Source: Oscillibacter sp. UBA6647 (lineage in GTDB: Bacteria; Bacillota; Clostridia; Oscillospirales; Oscillospiraceae). Taken from it: DNA of 13,028 nt. The stretch's first letter is position 1, and each line of letters starts with the position of its first letter. The notes under the pieces were generated by a model. It was given only the letters and a program-made list of their open reading frames with translations, searched no databases and was not told the DNA's origin. Shown one piece after another: positions 8,372-13,028 of this stretch. A program made the position numbers and the translations under genes. The stretch is from the NCBI GenBank assembly GCA_002455655.1, contig DKLF01000084.1, positions 1 to 13,028 of the forward strand, given 5' to 3'.

Positions 8372-8717
8372 TCTCCGAAAGCAGCCAAAGCTGGTGCCTG
8401 AGGCCCGCCAGATCCGCCATGCACTCGGAGGCCTGCACGGAGATCAGAGCCGCACAGCGGCGGTACAAGGCGTCTGCGCCGTCTACTACTTCGTGCTCTG
8501 CTGTGATGTGGAGATAGGTTTGGCGCCCGGACCAGTCCTCGTAGCTTTGGGAGATGAGGTCTTCTGCTTGCTTCCAGTTTTTGGCGCTTACCGCGGCCTC
8601 CGCCTCCTCCAACTGGGACTGCCAGCGCACCACGTCCTGATCTACGGCGCGGCAGTTCAGCACCGAGAGGGCCAGAATTGCCGCCAGAAGAAAAGTGGGA
8701 ATCAGCCAAGATTTCAT
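8340..8717 (-). CDS. DUF4363-type small membrane-anchored protein
   Basis: A 125-aa protein with an N-terminal hydrophobic segment (about 4-20, WLIPTFLLAAILALSVL) and a mostly helical, charged extracytoplasmic part rich in Glu, Gln and Ala (30-115). The N-terminal segment is probably an uncleaved anchor. The Cys after LSVLN is not in a lipobox because Asn precedes it. Its size, topology and position directly behind a DUF421 gene fit the DUF4363 family of Clostridia, whose function is unknown. The ATG at 8717 overlaps the upstream gene's TGA by four bases (ATGA), and AAAGGAG lies 8 bases upstream, so translational coupling is likely. The 3' end carries an inverted repeat and faces a converging promoter. 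The family assignment rests on remembered pattern and context and is moderately sure; the gene itself is very likely real. Confidence 0.82.
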   Translation of the reverse strand: MKSWLIPTFLLAAILALSVLNCRAVDQDVVRWQSQLEEAEAAVSAKNWKQAEDLISQSYEDWSGRQTYLHITAEHEVVDGADALYRRCAALISVQASECMADLAGLRHQLWLLSETERFSIKNVL

Positions 8718-9397
8718 TTGGTCTTCTCCTTTGGTATGCAGTTGATTTTTCCCCCGCTGTCAAGGGTCAGCAAAAAAATATCGCGGTAGTCTTTCAGGCC
8801 CTGTCGGCGTACCTGCTTTTTCAGCCAGTCCATTGTTTTTTCGCACAGCTCAAGATTCCGGGAGATGAGCCGCCCGTCGTTCACCAGAACCACGGGGAGG
8901 GAGATACTGTCCGCCGCTTTTACGCCCAGATCGTCCGCCGACGGCGGCTGGGTTTGAGGCCAGGGCAAGACCGAGAGCTGGCCGGAGTTTTCGAGAATCG
9001 CATATTTTACGTCTTTGATATCGCAGATGCCCTGCCCCCGCAGCTCTTCCAGCAGTTCGTCGATGGTGAAGCGGTTTTTCCGCATCGCGTCCTGACGGAG
9101 CTTGCCGTGGTCGATCAGCACGGTGGGGGACCCGCACAAAAGCCGACGGATGCGCAGGGAATAAAGAGACGACTGGCTTAATAGCATGGAGAGAGACAGA
9201 AGCGTTAAAATCGGGATGATGCCCGAGAGCAGAGGAATTCCAAAATCCTGCATGGGTACTGCGGCCAGATCCGAGAGCATCATGGTCAGCACCAGTTCGC
9301 TGGGCTCCAACTCGCCGATCTGTCGTTTGCCCATGAGCCGCAGCCCGGCGGTGATGAAAAAATAGAGAATCACAGTCCGCAAAAACGCGGTGGCCAT
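8714..9397 (-). CDS. DUF421 (UPF0702, YetF-type) membrane protein
   Basis: A 227-aa protein with three N-terminal membrane helices (about 3-20, 36-50, 56-76) and a soluble mixed alpha/beta C-terminal region. Family signatures are GLRLMGKRQIGELEPSEL (17-34), then LSDLAAVPM, SPTVLIDHGKL and the DELLEELRGQGICDIKDVKYAILE segment. UPF0702 proteins include B. subtilis YetF, YkjA, YdfR, YdfS and YrbG. DUF421 proteins have been linked to spore membrane properties and heat resistance, but the molecular activity is not established. The ATG at 9397 was chosen over GTG at 9403 because AAAGGGGG lies 9 bases before the ATG but only 3 before the GTG, and homologues begin with an M-x-x-A-x-x-R-T pattern. It is the first gene of a two-gene unit with the DUF4363 gene. 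No convincing promoter was found; a weak TTGGGG-18-TATAGG lies on this strand in the shared intergenic region. Confidence 0.92.
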   Translation of the reverse strand: MATAFLRTVILYFFITAGLRLMGKRQIGELEPSELVLTMMLSDLAAVPMQDFGIPLLSGIIPILTLLSLSMLLSQSSLYSLRIRRLLCGSPTVLIDHGKLRQDAMRKNRFTIDELLEELRGQGICDIKDVKYAILENSGQLSVLPWPQTQPPSADDLGVKAADSISLPVVLVNDGRLISRNLELCEKTMDWLKKQVRRQGLKDYRDIFLLTLDSGGKINCIPKEKTK

Positions 9398-9549
9398 AAG
9401 CACATACCCCCTTTCTCTCAGTATTTACCGGAAGAAGCGGGCGTATGCGGCGAAAAGGATTTTACCTGTCGGAGAATGGCCTATATCTCAGTCTAGCGTG
9501 CCGCCCCAAGAGGTGCGGATCAAGGCGGACGAAGAATAGGATGCGGCCC

Positions 9550-9620
9550 AACGATGGGAACCGGCAATCTTGAACAGCGGATAAGGCTCCGCCCGGAGGC
9601 GGGGATTATCATAAATCGTT
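9550..9620 (+). other. Possible structured leader element upstream of the glmS ribozyme
   Basis: AACGAT (9550-9555) can pair with ATCGTT (9615-9620). They enclose a long hairpin in which GATAA (9580-9584) pairs with TTATC (9606-9610) and, across a small GG/A internal loop, CTCCGCC (9587-9593) pairs with GGCGGGG (9598-9604) under a CGGA loop. That is 12 stem pairs plus a 6-bp closing helix. It does not match a riboswitch class I recognise. It could be leader RNA structure or a dyad in DNA around the promoter. Confidence 0.35.
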
Positions 9621-9648
9621 CCAAGTCGCAGAAGGAGAAAGGAGGCTT

Positions 9649-9662
9649 ACGGGGAACCCCGT
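9649..9662 (+). other. Small hairpin just upstream of the ribozyme cleavage site
   Basis: ACGGGG-AA-CCCCGT is a perfect 14-nt palindromic hairpin; about five pairs can form around a GAAC loop. It ends five bases before the predicted self-cleavage point, so it would cap the 3' end of the upstream cleavage product. Confidence 0.5.
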
Positions 9663-9666
9663 CAAA

Positions 9667-9806
9667 AGCGCCATGTGCCCGCAGGCTGAGTCTGCGGGAT
9701 AACGAGGAGAGGGGAGTATCGAGAATTCGGCGGATGCCCCTCCGCATCCACGGATGTGTCACGCAGGTCTGAAATATGCGGGCAACCGCAAAACAAAAAG
9801 ACTGCG
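9667..9806 (+). promoter_or_regulatory. glmS ribozyme (glucosamine-6-phosphate-responsive self-cleaving riboswitch)
   Basis: The leader contains the conserved core of the glmS ribozyme. AGCGCC is at 9667-9672, with predicted cleavage between A9667 and G9668. The P1 hairpin CCCGCAG/CTGCGGG is at 9678-9684 and 9692-9698, followed by the conserved ACGAGGA (9702-9708). P2 GAGGGG/CCCCTC is at 9709-9714 and 9737-9742, with the conserved TATCGA and TTCGGCGGATGCC between its arms. P3 is at 9743-9748/9753-9758. P4 CGCAG...TCT pairs with AGACTGCG (9762-9770 and 9799-9806) and encloses P4.1 TGCGG/CCGCA with a GCAA tetraloop (9777-9790). In characterised examples GlcN6P is the cofactor for cleavage, which leaves a 5'-OH mRNA that RNase J degrades, giving product feedback on GlmS synthesis. 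It lies upstream of glmS, the expected target. Confidence 0.96.
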
Positions 9807-9820
9807 ACCGTGGGAAAAGC

Positions 9821-9934
9821 GACAAATCATCTGCGCGTTTGTCCTTTTGATATCCGGCCCCGAAAACCGGGACCGGCAGATGCTTCGCGGCCTTTTGGCC
9901 TGCGAAAGACAAATTGAATATCAGGAGGATTGTC
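9821..9934 (+). other. Structured spacer between ribozyme and glmS start, with alternative pairings around the ribosome binding site
   Basis: GACAAA (9821-9826) can pair with TTTGTC (9838-9843). The same TTTGTC could instead pair with a second GACAAA at 9908-9913, enclosing two hairpins. Hairpin A is CCGG-c-CCCG with CGGG-a-CCGG (9854-9876). Hairpin B is TTCGCGGCC with GGCCtGCGAA under a TTTT loop (9884-9906). GACAA at 9908-9912 can also pair with TTGTC at 9930-9934, placing the GGAGG ribosome binding site (9924-9928) in the loop. No T-run follows hairpin B, so it is not a terminator. Pairings are seen; any regulatory role is inferred. Confidence 0.4.
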
Positions 9935-9938
9935 ATTT

Positions 9939-11777
9939 ATGTGTGGAATTATCGGTTATTCGGGCGGCGCACAGGCCGCCCCGATTTTGCTGGACGGTCT
10001 GGAGCGGATGGAATACCGGGGGTACGATTCCGCCGGTGTGGCTGTGCGGTCAGAAACACAGGGTCTTCAGGTGAGAAAGTCCAAGGGCCGGCTGAAGGTC
10101 CTCAGCGACATGCTCCACGGCGGGGTGGATCTGGAGGGAACCCTCGGCGTGGGACACACCCGCTGGGCCACTCACGGTGAGCCTAACGATGTGAATGCAC
10201 ACCCCCACGTCAGCGAGAGCGGGAACATCGCGCTGGTTCACAACGGCATTATTGAAAACTATATGGAGATCAAGGAGCATCTCCAGAAGCTGGGCGTTAA
10301 GTTTGCTTCGGATACCGATTCGGAGGTGGTGGCTCAGCTATTGGAGTTCCACTACAACGAGTGCCATAATATGCTGGAGGCCGTGGGCCGCGTGCTGCGG
10401 CGCATTGAAGGCTCCTATGCCTTCGGCATCATCTGCTCCGACTATCCGGATGCGCTGATTGCCGCGCGGAAGGACAGTCCGCTGATCCTGGGCTATGGCA
10501 AGGACTGCAATTTCATTGCCTCCGACGTGACGGCGGTGATTAAATACACCCGGGACGTGGCCTATATGGACGACGGGGAAATCGCGGTGGTGACGCCCCG
10601 GGGCATCGACGTGTTTGACGGCGAGCTTGTCCCCGTGGAGAAAACCCGCCGCACAGTGGACTGGGATGTGTCCGCCGCTGAAAAGGGGGGCTATCCCCAC
10701 TTCATGCTCAAGGAGATTATGGAACAGCCGGAGGCCGTTCGCCGCACCGTCTCTCCCCGCATCCGGGAGGGCAGGATTGTGCTGGACGACGTGAAGCTGA
10801 CCCGGGAGTATGCGGAAAATGTATCCCGCATCTTTATTATTGCCTGCGGCTCCAGCTATCATGTGGGCATGGTAAGCAAATATATCTGGGAAAAGCTGCT
10901 GCGCCGTCCTGTGGAGGTGGTGCTGGCCAGTGAATTCCGGTACTGCGACCCGCTGGTGGATGAGCGTTCTCTAGTGGTAGTCATCAGCCAGTCCGGCGAG
11001 ACGCTGGACACCATGGCCGCCATGCGGGAGGCGAAACGCCGGGGCGGGCGGACGCTGGCTATTGTCAACGTGGTGGGTTCCTCCATCGCACGGGATGCGG
11101 ACGATGTGCTGTATACCTGGGCGGGACCGGAAATCGCCGTGGCCACCACCAAGGCGTATTCCACCCAATTGGCCCTGATGGATTTGGTGGGGCTGTATTT
11201 GGGCGATTTGCTGGGCGCGGTTTCAAAAGAAGCGTACGCCGCCGCCGTGGAGGGCATCCAGTGCCTACCCCAACAGATGTCGGCGCTTTTGAAGGACACG
11301 GAGGATGTGAAATATTTTGCATCCCGGTACTTCAATCACGACTCCATTTTCTTCATCGGGCGGAATCTGGATTATGCCATGGGCATGGAAGGGTCCCTGA
11401 AGCTGAAGGAAATCAGTTATATCCATTCGGAGGCATATGCCTCCGGTGAGCTGAAGCACGGCACCATTTCCCTAATTGAGCCGGGGACGCTGGTGGTGGC
11501 GCTGGGAAGCTATGCGCCGCTGTTCGACAAGGCCATGAGCAACGTGGTGGAGGTGAAGGCCCGGGGAGCGGAGGTGCTGGCCCTGACCACTGTCCGCCAC
11601 AGAGAAAAAATGGAGAAGACGGCAGACGCTGTGCTTTCCGTGCCGGAGACTGTGGAGATGCTTCAGCCCTCTCTGGGCGTGCTGCCACTCCAACTGTTCT
11701 CCTATTACGTGGCGTTGCAGCGGGGCTGTGATATTGATAAGCCCCGGAACCTTGCGAAGTCTGTTACCGTGGAATAA
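9939..11777 (+). CDS. glmS: Glutamine--fructose-6-phosphate aminotransferase (isomerizing)
   Basis: GlmS makes glucosamine 6-phosphate from fructose 6-phosphate and glutamine, the entry step to UDP-GlcNAc and peptidoglycan. From the ATG at 9939 it is 612 aa (B. subtilis GlmS is about 600). The mature N-terminus is Cys2, the nucleophile of the class II glutaminase domain (1 to about 220), with RWATHGEPNDVNAHPH (75-90) and HNGIIENY (101-108). The first SIS domain shows CGSSYHVG (303-310) and SQSGETLDT (350-358). The second shows GRNLDYAMGMEGSLKLKE and SGELKHG. The C-terminus ends in DKPRNLAKSVTVE, typical of the family. An in-frame TTG at 9930 was rejected because Cys must follow the initiator Met. 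GGAGG at 9924-9928 lies 10 bases upstream. Expression is expected to be controlled by the ribozyme upstream. It is monocistronic, followed by a strong terminator. Confidence 0.98.
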   Translation: MCGIIGYSGGAQAAPILLDGLERMEYRGYDSAGVAVRSETQGLQVRKSKGRLKVLSDMLHGGVDLEGTLGVGHTRWATHGEPNDVNAHPHVSESGNIALVHNGIIENYMEIKEHLQKLGVKFASDTDSEVVAQLLEFHYNECHNMLEAVGRVLRRIEGSYAFGIICSDYPDALIAARKDSPLILGYGKDCNFIASDVTAVIKYTRDVAYMDDGEIAVVTPRGIDVFDGELVPVEKTRRTVDWDVSAAEKGGYPHFMLKEIMEQPEAVRRTVSPRIREGRIVLDDVKLTREYAENVSRIFIIACGSSYHVGMVSKYIWEKLLRRPVEVVLASEFRYCDPLVDERSLVVVISQSGETLDTMAAMREAKRRGGRTLAIVNVVGSSIARDADDVLYTWAGPEIAVATTKAYSTQLALMDLVGLYLGDLLGAVSKEAYAAAVEGIQCLPQQMSALLKDTEDVKYFASRYFNHDSIFFIGRNLDYAMGMEGSLKLKEISYIHSEAYASGELKHGTISLIEPGTLVVALGSYAPLFDKAMSNVVEVKARGAEVLALTTVRHREKMEKTADAVLSVPETVEMLQPSLGVLPLQLFSYYVALQRGCDIDKPRNLAKSVTVE

Positions 11778-11792
11778 TTGCTAAAATATATG

Positions 11793-11828
11793 AAAAGCGC
11801 TTCCCGCCTATGGCGGGAAGCGCTTTTT
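11793..11828. terminator. Bidirectional intrinsic terminator after glmS
   Basis: A 16-bp perfect stem (11793-11808 with 11812-11827) has a 3-nt TAT loop and a core of AGCGCTTCCCGCC type. It is followed by T5 on + and preceded by A4, giving a T-run on the minus strand. It sits 15 bp after the glmS stop and 17 bp beyond the stop of the convergent transporter gene, so it can serve both. Confidence 0.94.
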
Positions 11829-11844
11829 GTTGGCTGGGAGCATT

Positions 11845-12795
11845 CTACATCAGTCCAAACGTTCGCAGCAGGAAGGTCCAGCAGAAAATTGTGAAGATGG
11901 ACGTGACCGTGGTGGAGCACACGAGTTGCCCGGCAAGGGGTCCATCGGCGCCCATGGCCACGGCCATGGGGTAGGAGGCCACCGCCGTGGGTGCGGCAAA
12001 GAAAATCATGAGCGCGCACAAGGCCCCGTCACGAAAGCCCAGGGTAATACTCAAAGGCAGGAAGATCAGAGGAATCAGAACCATCCGGGCCAGCACCGCC
12101 AGAATCAGCGTGCGGCGGTTGGAAAGAGTCTGGCTCAGGTCCAGACTGACGCCCAGAGAGATGAAGGCGATGGTGGTGGTGACACCTGCCACGTCGCTGA
12201 CCACAGTATAGAGGAGGTCCGGAATCCGGATATTCAGGGTCAGCAGCGCCAGCGCCAAAAGCGTTGCGATAATCATGGGGTTTTTAAGTATAGAGAGAAA
12301 CAAGTTTTTCAGGTCGGCCTTCCCGGAGCGGTTCAGCTCCAGAATCAGCGTGGAGAAAATGTTTACCAGCGGCACAATCAGCGCACCGAACAGGGCAACA
12401 ATGCCGATACCCGTGCTGCCTGAGCCAAAAATAGAGGTTCCAACCGCAATTCCGAATAAAATGTAATTGGGCCGAATCATCGCCTGACCCACCGCTGCGG
12501 CACTGTCTCCGTCCGGAAGCAGTTTGCGGGGAAGAAGCAAGCCGGCCACGAAAAAAAGAAGCAGTATGCACAGCAGTACATATAAAAAGCCCCATCCGTC
12601 AAAATGGTGAAGCACATCGGATTCATAAATGTTTTTAAACAGCAGCGTGGGCATAAACAGGCGGAAGCATAGACCGTCCACCTTTCGCATGGTGGGCCGG
12701 TCCACCACCTTACATGTTCGGACCAAAACACCGATTCCCATAAACAGTGCCAGAGGAAGAACGACGCGCAACGCCGTCATAAAGTTTTCAAACAC
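11845..12795 (-). CDS. AEC (auxin efflux carrier) family transporter
   Basis: A 316-aa integral membrane protein with about ten hydrophobic segments in a five-plus-five arrangement. The segments lie at about 6-25, 39-56, 65-88, 108-125, 128-152, 167-186, 198-218, 228-252, 258-278 and 290-312. A central charged loop sits near residues 152-165. Sequences such as RPNYILFGIAVGTSIFG, LKNPMIIATLLAL, ISLGVSLDLS and FFAAPTAVASYPMA fit the AEC family, whose bacterial members move malate, malonate or other organic acids. The substrate cannot be read here. The GTG at 12795 was chosen because AAAGGAGAGG lies 7 bases upstream. An ATG at 12816 would start before this ribosome binding site and lacks one of its own. 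A promoter on this strand lies at 12857-12885 and the terminator shared with glmS is downstream. It is a single-gene unit. Confidence 0.9.
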   Translation of the reverse strand: MFENFMTALRVVLPLALFMGIGVLVRTCKVVDRPTMRKVDGLCFRLFMPTLLFKNIYESDVLHHFDGWGFLYVLLCILLLFFVAGLLLPRKLLPDGDSAAAVGQAMIRPNYILFGIAVGTSIFGSGSTGIGIVALFGALIVPLVNIFSTLILELNRSGKADLKNLFLSILKNPMIIATLLALALLTLNIRIPDLLYTVVSDVAGVTTTIAFISLGVSLDLSQTLSNRRTLILAVLARMVLIPLIFLPLSITLGFRDGALCALMIFFAAPTAVASYPMAVAMGADGPLAGQLVCSTTVTSIFTIFCWTFLLRTFGLM

Positions 12796-12835
12796 GGTGA
12801 AGCCTCTCCTTTGCATAATACATCTTATAAAGTGC

Positions 12836-12855
12836 CATGAAATTCACATGAAATT
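12836..12855. repeat. Direct repeat in the transporter leader, possible operator
   Basis: CATGAAATT occurs at 12836-12844 and 12847-12855, a period of 11 bp or one helical turn, directly downstream of the -10 box of the transporter promoter. On the transcribed strand it reads AATTTCATG twice. The position across the transcription start suits a repressor site; no regulator gene is in the window. Confidence 0.4.
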
Positions 12856-12856
12856 T

Positions 12857-12885
12857 ATCATAACACCTTTGCCGCCCTGCCGCAA
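12857..12885 (-). promoter_or_regulatory. Promoter for the AEC transporter gene
   Basis: Read on the minus strand, the site is TTGCGG (12885-12880), a 17-bp spacer and TATGAT (12862-12857), with TG one base before the -10 box (extended -10). The start is expected near 12850, giving a leader of about 55 nt. Confidence 0.6.
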
Positions 12886-12915
12886 CCACCTTTCTCCAGA
12901 AGAAGAAAAAAGTTC

Positions 12916-12944
12916 TTGACAAACGGGATGGGGTATGGTAGTCT
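12916..12944 (+). promoter_or_regulatory. Rightward promoter 1 of a tandem pair
   Basis: A perfect TTGACA (12916-12921) with an A-rich stretch directly upstream, then a 17-bp spacer and TAGTCT (12939-12944) preceded by TGG (extended -10). No coding sequence or RNA gene starts after it inside the window, so it drives something beyond the right edge. Confidence 0.6.
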
Positions 12945-12972
12945 AACAAAGCTGTCCGGGAGGATGGCGCGG

Positions 12973-13002
12973 GACTTGAAAAGAATGGTTGAGACTTGAA
13001 AA
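12973..13002 (+). repeat. GACTTGAAAA direct repeat upstream of promoter 2
   Basis: GACTTGAAAA occurs at 12973-12982 and 12993-13002, a 20-bp period, immediately before the second TTGACA. The A-rich copies sit where an UP element or activator site would lie. Confidence 0.4.
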
Positions 13003-13008
13003 AAGTGC

Positions 13009-13028
13009 TTGACAAACTATGGGAAACT
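13009..13028 (+). promoter_or_regulatory. Rightward promoter 2 of a tandem pair (cut by the edge)
   Basis: A second perfect TTGACA (13009-13014). The 20 bp at 12998-13017 match 12905-12924 at 19 of 20 positions. The expected -10 box (about 13032-13037) lies outside the window. Confidence 0.5.

Larger units (their letters stand above)
9404..9938. other. Divergent intergenic region and glmS leader (no protein gene)
   Basis: These 535 bp separate the leftward DUF421 gene from glmS. I see no credible coding sequence: the open frames crossing it overlap the ribozyme and lack ribosome binding sites. From left to right it holds: an unassigned stretch with only weak promoter-like boxes (for example TTTACC at 9461 and TATATC at 9482, 15 bp apart, on +); a paired element at 9550-9620; a purine-rich AAGGAGAAAGGAGG run at 9632-9645 with no start codon at a usable distance; a small hairpin; the glmS ribozyme; and a structured spacer up to the glmS ribosome binding site. 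The glmS promoter must lie left of the ribozyme, but I cannot place it with confidence. Confidence 0.8.

Noticed and set aside
8650..8717. Lipoprotein signal in the DUF4363 protein (Cys after LSVLN).
   Set aside because: Asn at the position before Cys does not fit the lipobox, so a plain membrane anchor is more likely.
8313..8789. A 158-codon rightward frame starting at ATG 8313, after the antisense promoter.
   Set aside because: The ATG overlaps the -10 box, so it would not be in the transcript. The frame is the antisense shadow of the DUF4363 and DUF421 genes.
9632..9645. AAGGAGAAAGGAGG as the ribosome binding site of a leader peptide.
   Set aside because: No ATG, GTG or TTG lies at a workable distance. 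The next ATG (9673) is about 28 bases away and gives only nine codons inside the ribozyme.
9554..9772. A 72-codon frame in the glmS leader.
   Set aside because: It runs through the conserved ribozyme core, has no ribosome binding site and has no recognisable protein features.
9930..9938. Upstream TTG start for glmS.
   Set aside because: GlmS needs Cys directly after the initiator Met as its catalytic N-terminus, which only the ATG at 9939 provides.
12796..12816. ATG at 12816 as the start of the AEC transporter.
   Set aside because: The only good ribosome binding site (AAAGGAGAGG) lies downstream of it and fits the GTG at 12795.

Overview
This window looks like chromosome from a GC-rich (roughly 60 %) Gram-positive member of the Clostridia, plausibly Oscillospiraceae-like. 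Three things point there: a Gram-positive PolC replicase encoded directly after dxr-rseP-ispG, a glmS ribozyme upstream of glmS, and strong AGGAGG-type ribosome binding sites with TTGnnn-17-TATnnT promoters. The family-level placement is inference from gene order and composition only.

Layout, left to right. Bases 1-7300 hold a co-directional (+) operon: the 3' part of dxr, then rseP, ispG and polC. The gaps are 14 to 63 bp and no internal terminator is visible. It combines isoprenoid synthesis by the MEP pathway (dxr, ispG), a membrane site-2 protease and the replicative DNA polymerase. A strong bidirectional hairpin terminator (7385-7431) separates it from a (-) strand endonuclease III gene (nth), which has its own clear promoter. 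Next comes a (-) strand pair that overlaps by 4 bp: a DUF421 (YetF-type) membrane protein followed by a small DUF4363-type membrane-anchored protein. The gap between nth and this pair contains an unexpected consensus-like (+) promoter that fires into the 3' end of the DUF4363 gene.

Bases 9404-9938 are a 535-bp divergent intergenic stretch dominated by a recognisable glmS ribozyme (about 9667-9806). It has additional predicted RNA structure on both sides, and it leads into glmS (9939-11777), the glucosamine-6-phosphate synthase. A bidirectional terminator follows. Then comes a (-) strand AEC (auxin efflux carrier) family transporter with an extended -10 promoter and an 11-bp-period direct repeat in its leader. 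The last 120 bp contain two near-identical, tandem (+) -35 regions about 93 bp apart. They point off the right edge and resemble the P1/P2 arrangement of an rRNA or other very strong operon.

Most of the window is well-known housekeeping content. I found no mobile element, CRISPR array, tRNA or rRNA gene, or clearly novel multigene system. The points worth a second look are non-coding: the extra structure flanking the glmS ribozyme, the antisense promoter with its stem at 8285-8371, the operator-like repeats, and the duplicated promoter at the right edge.
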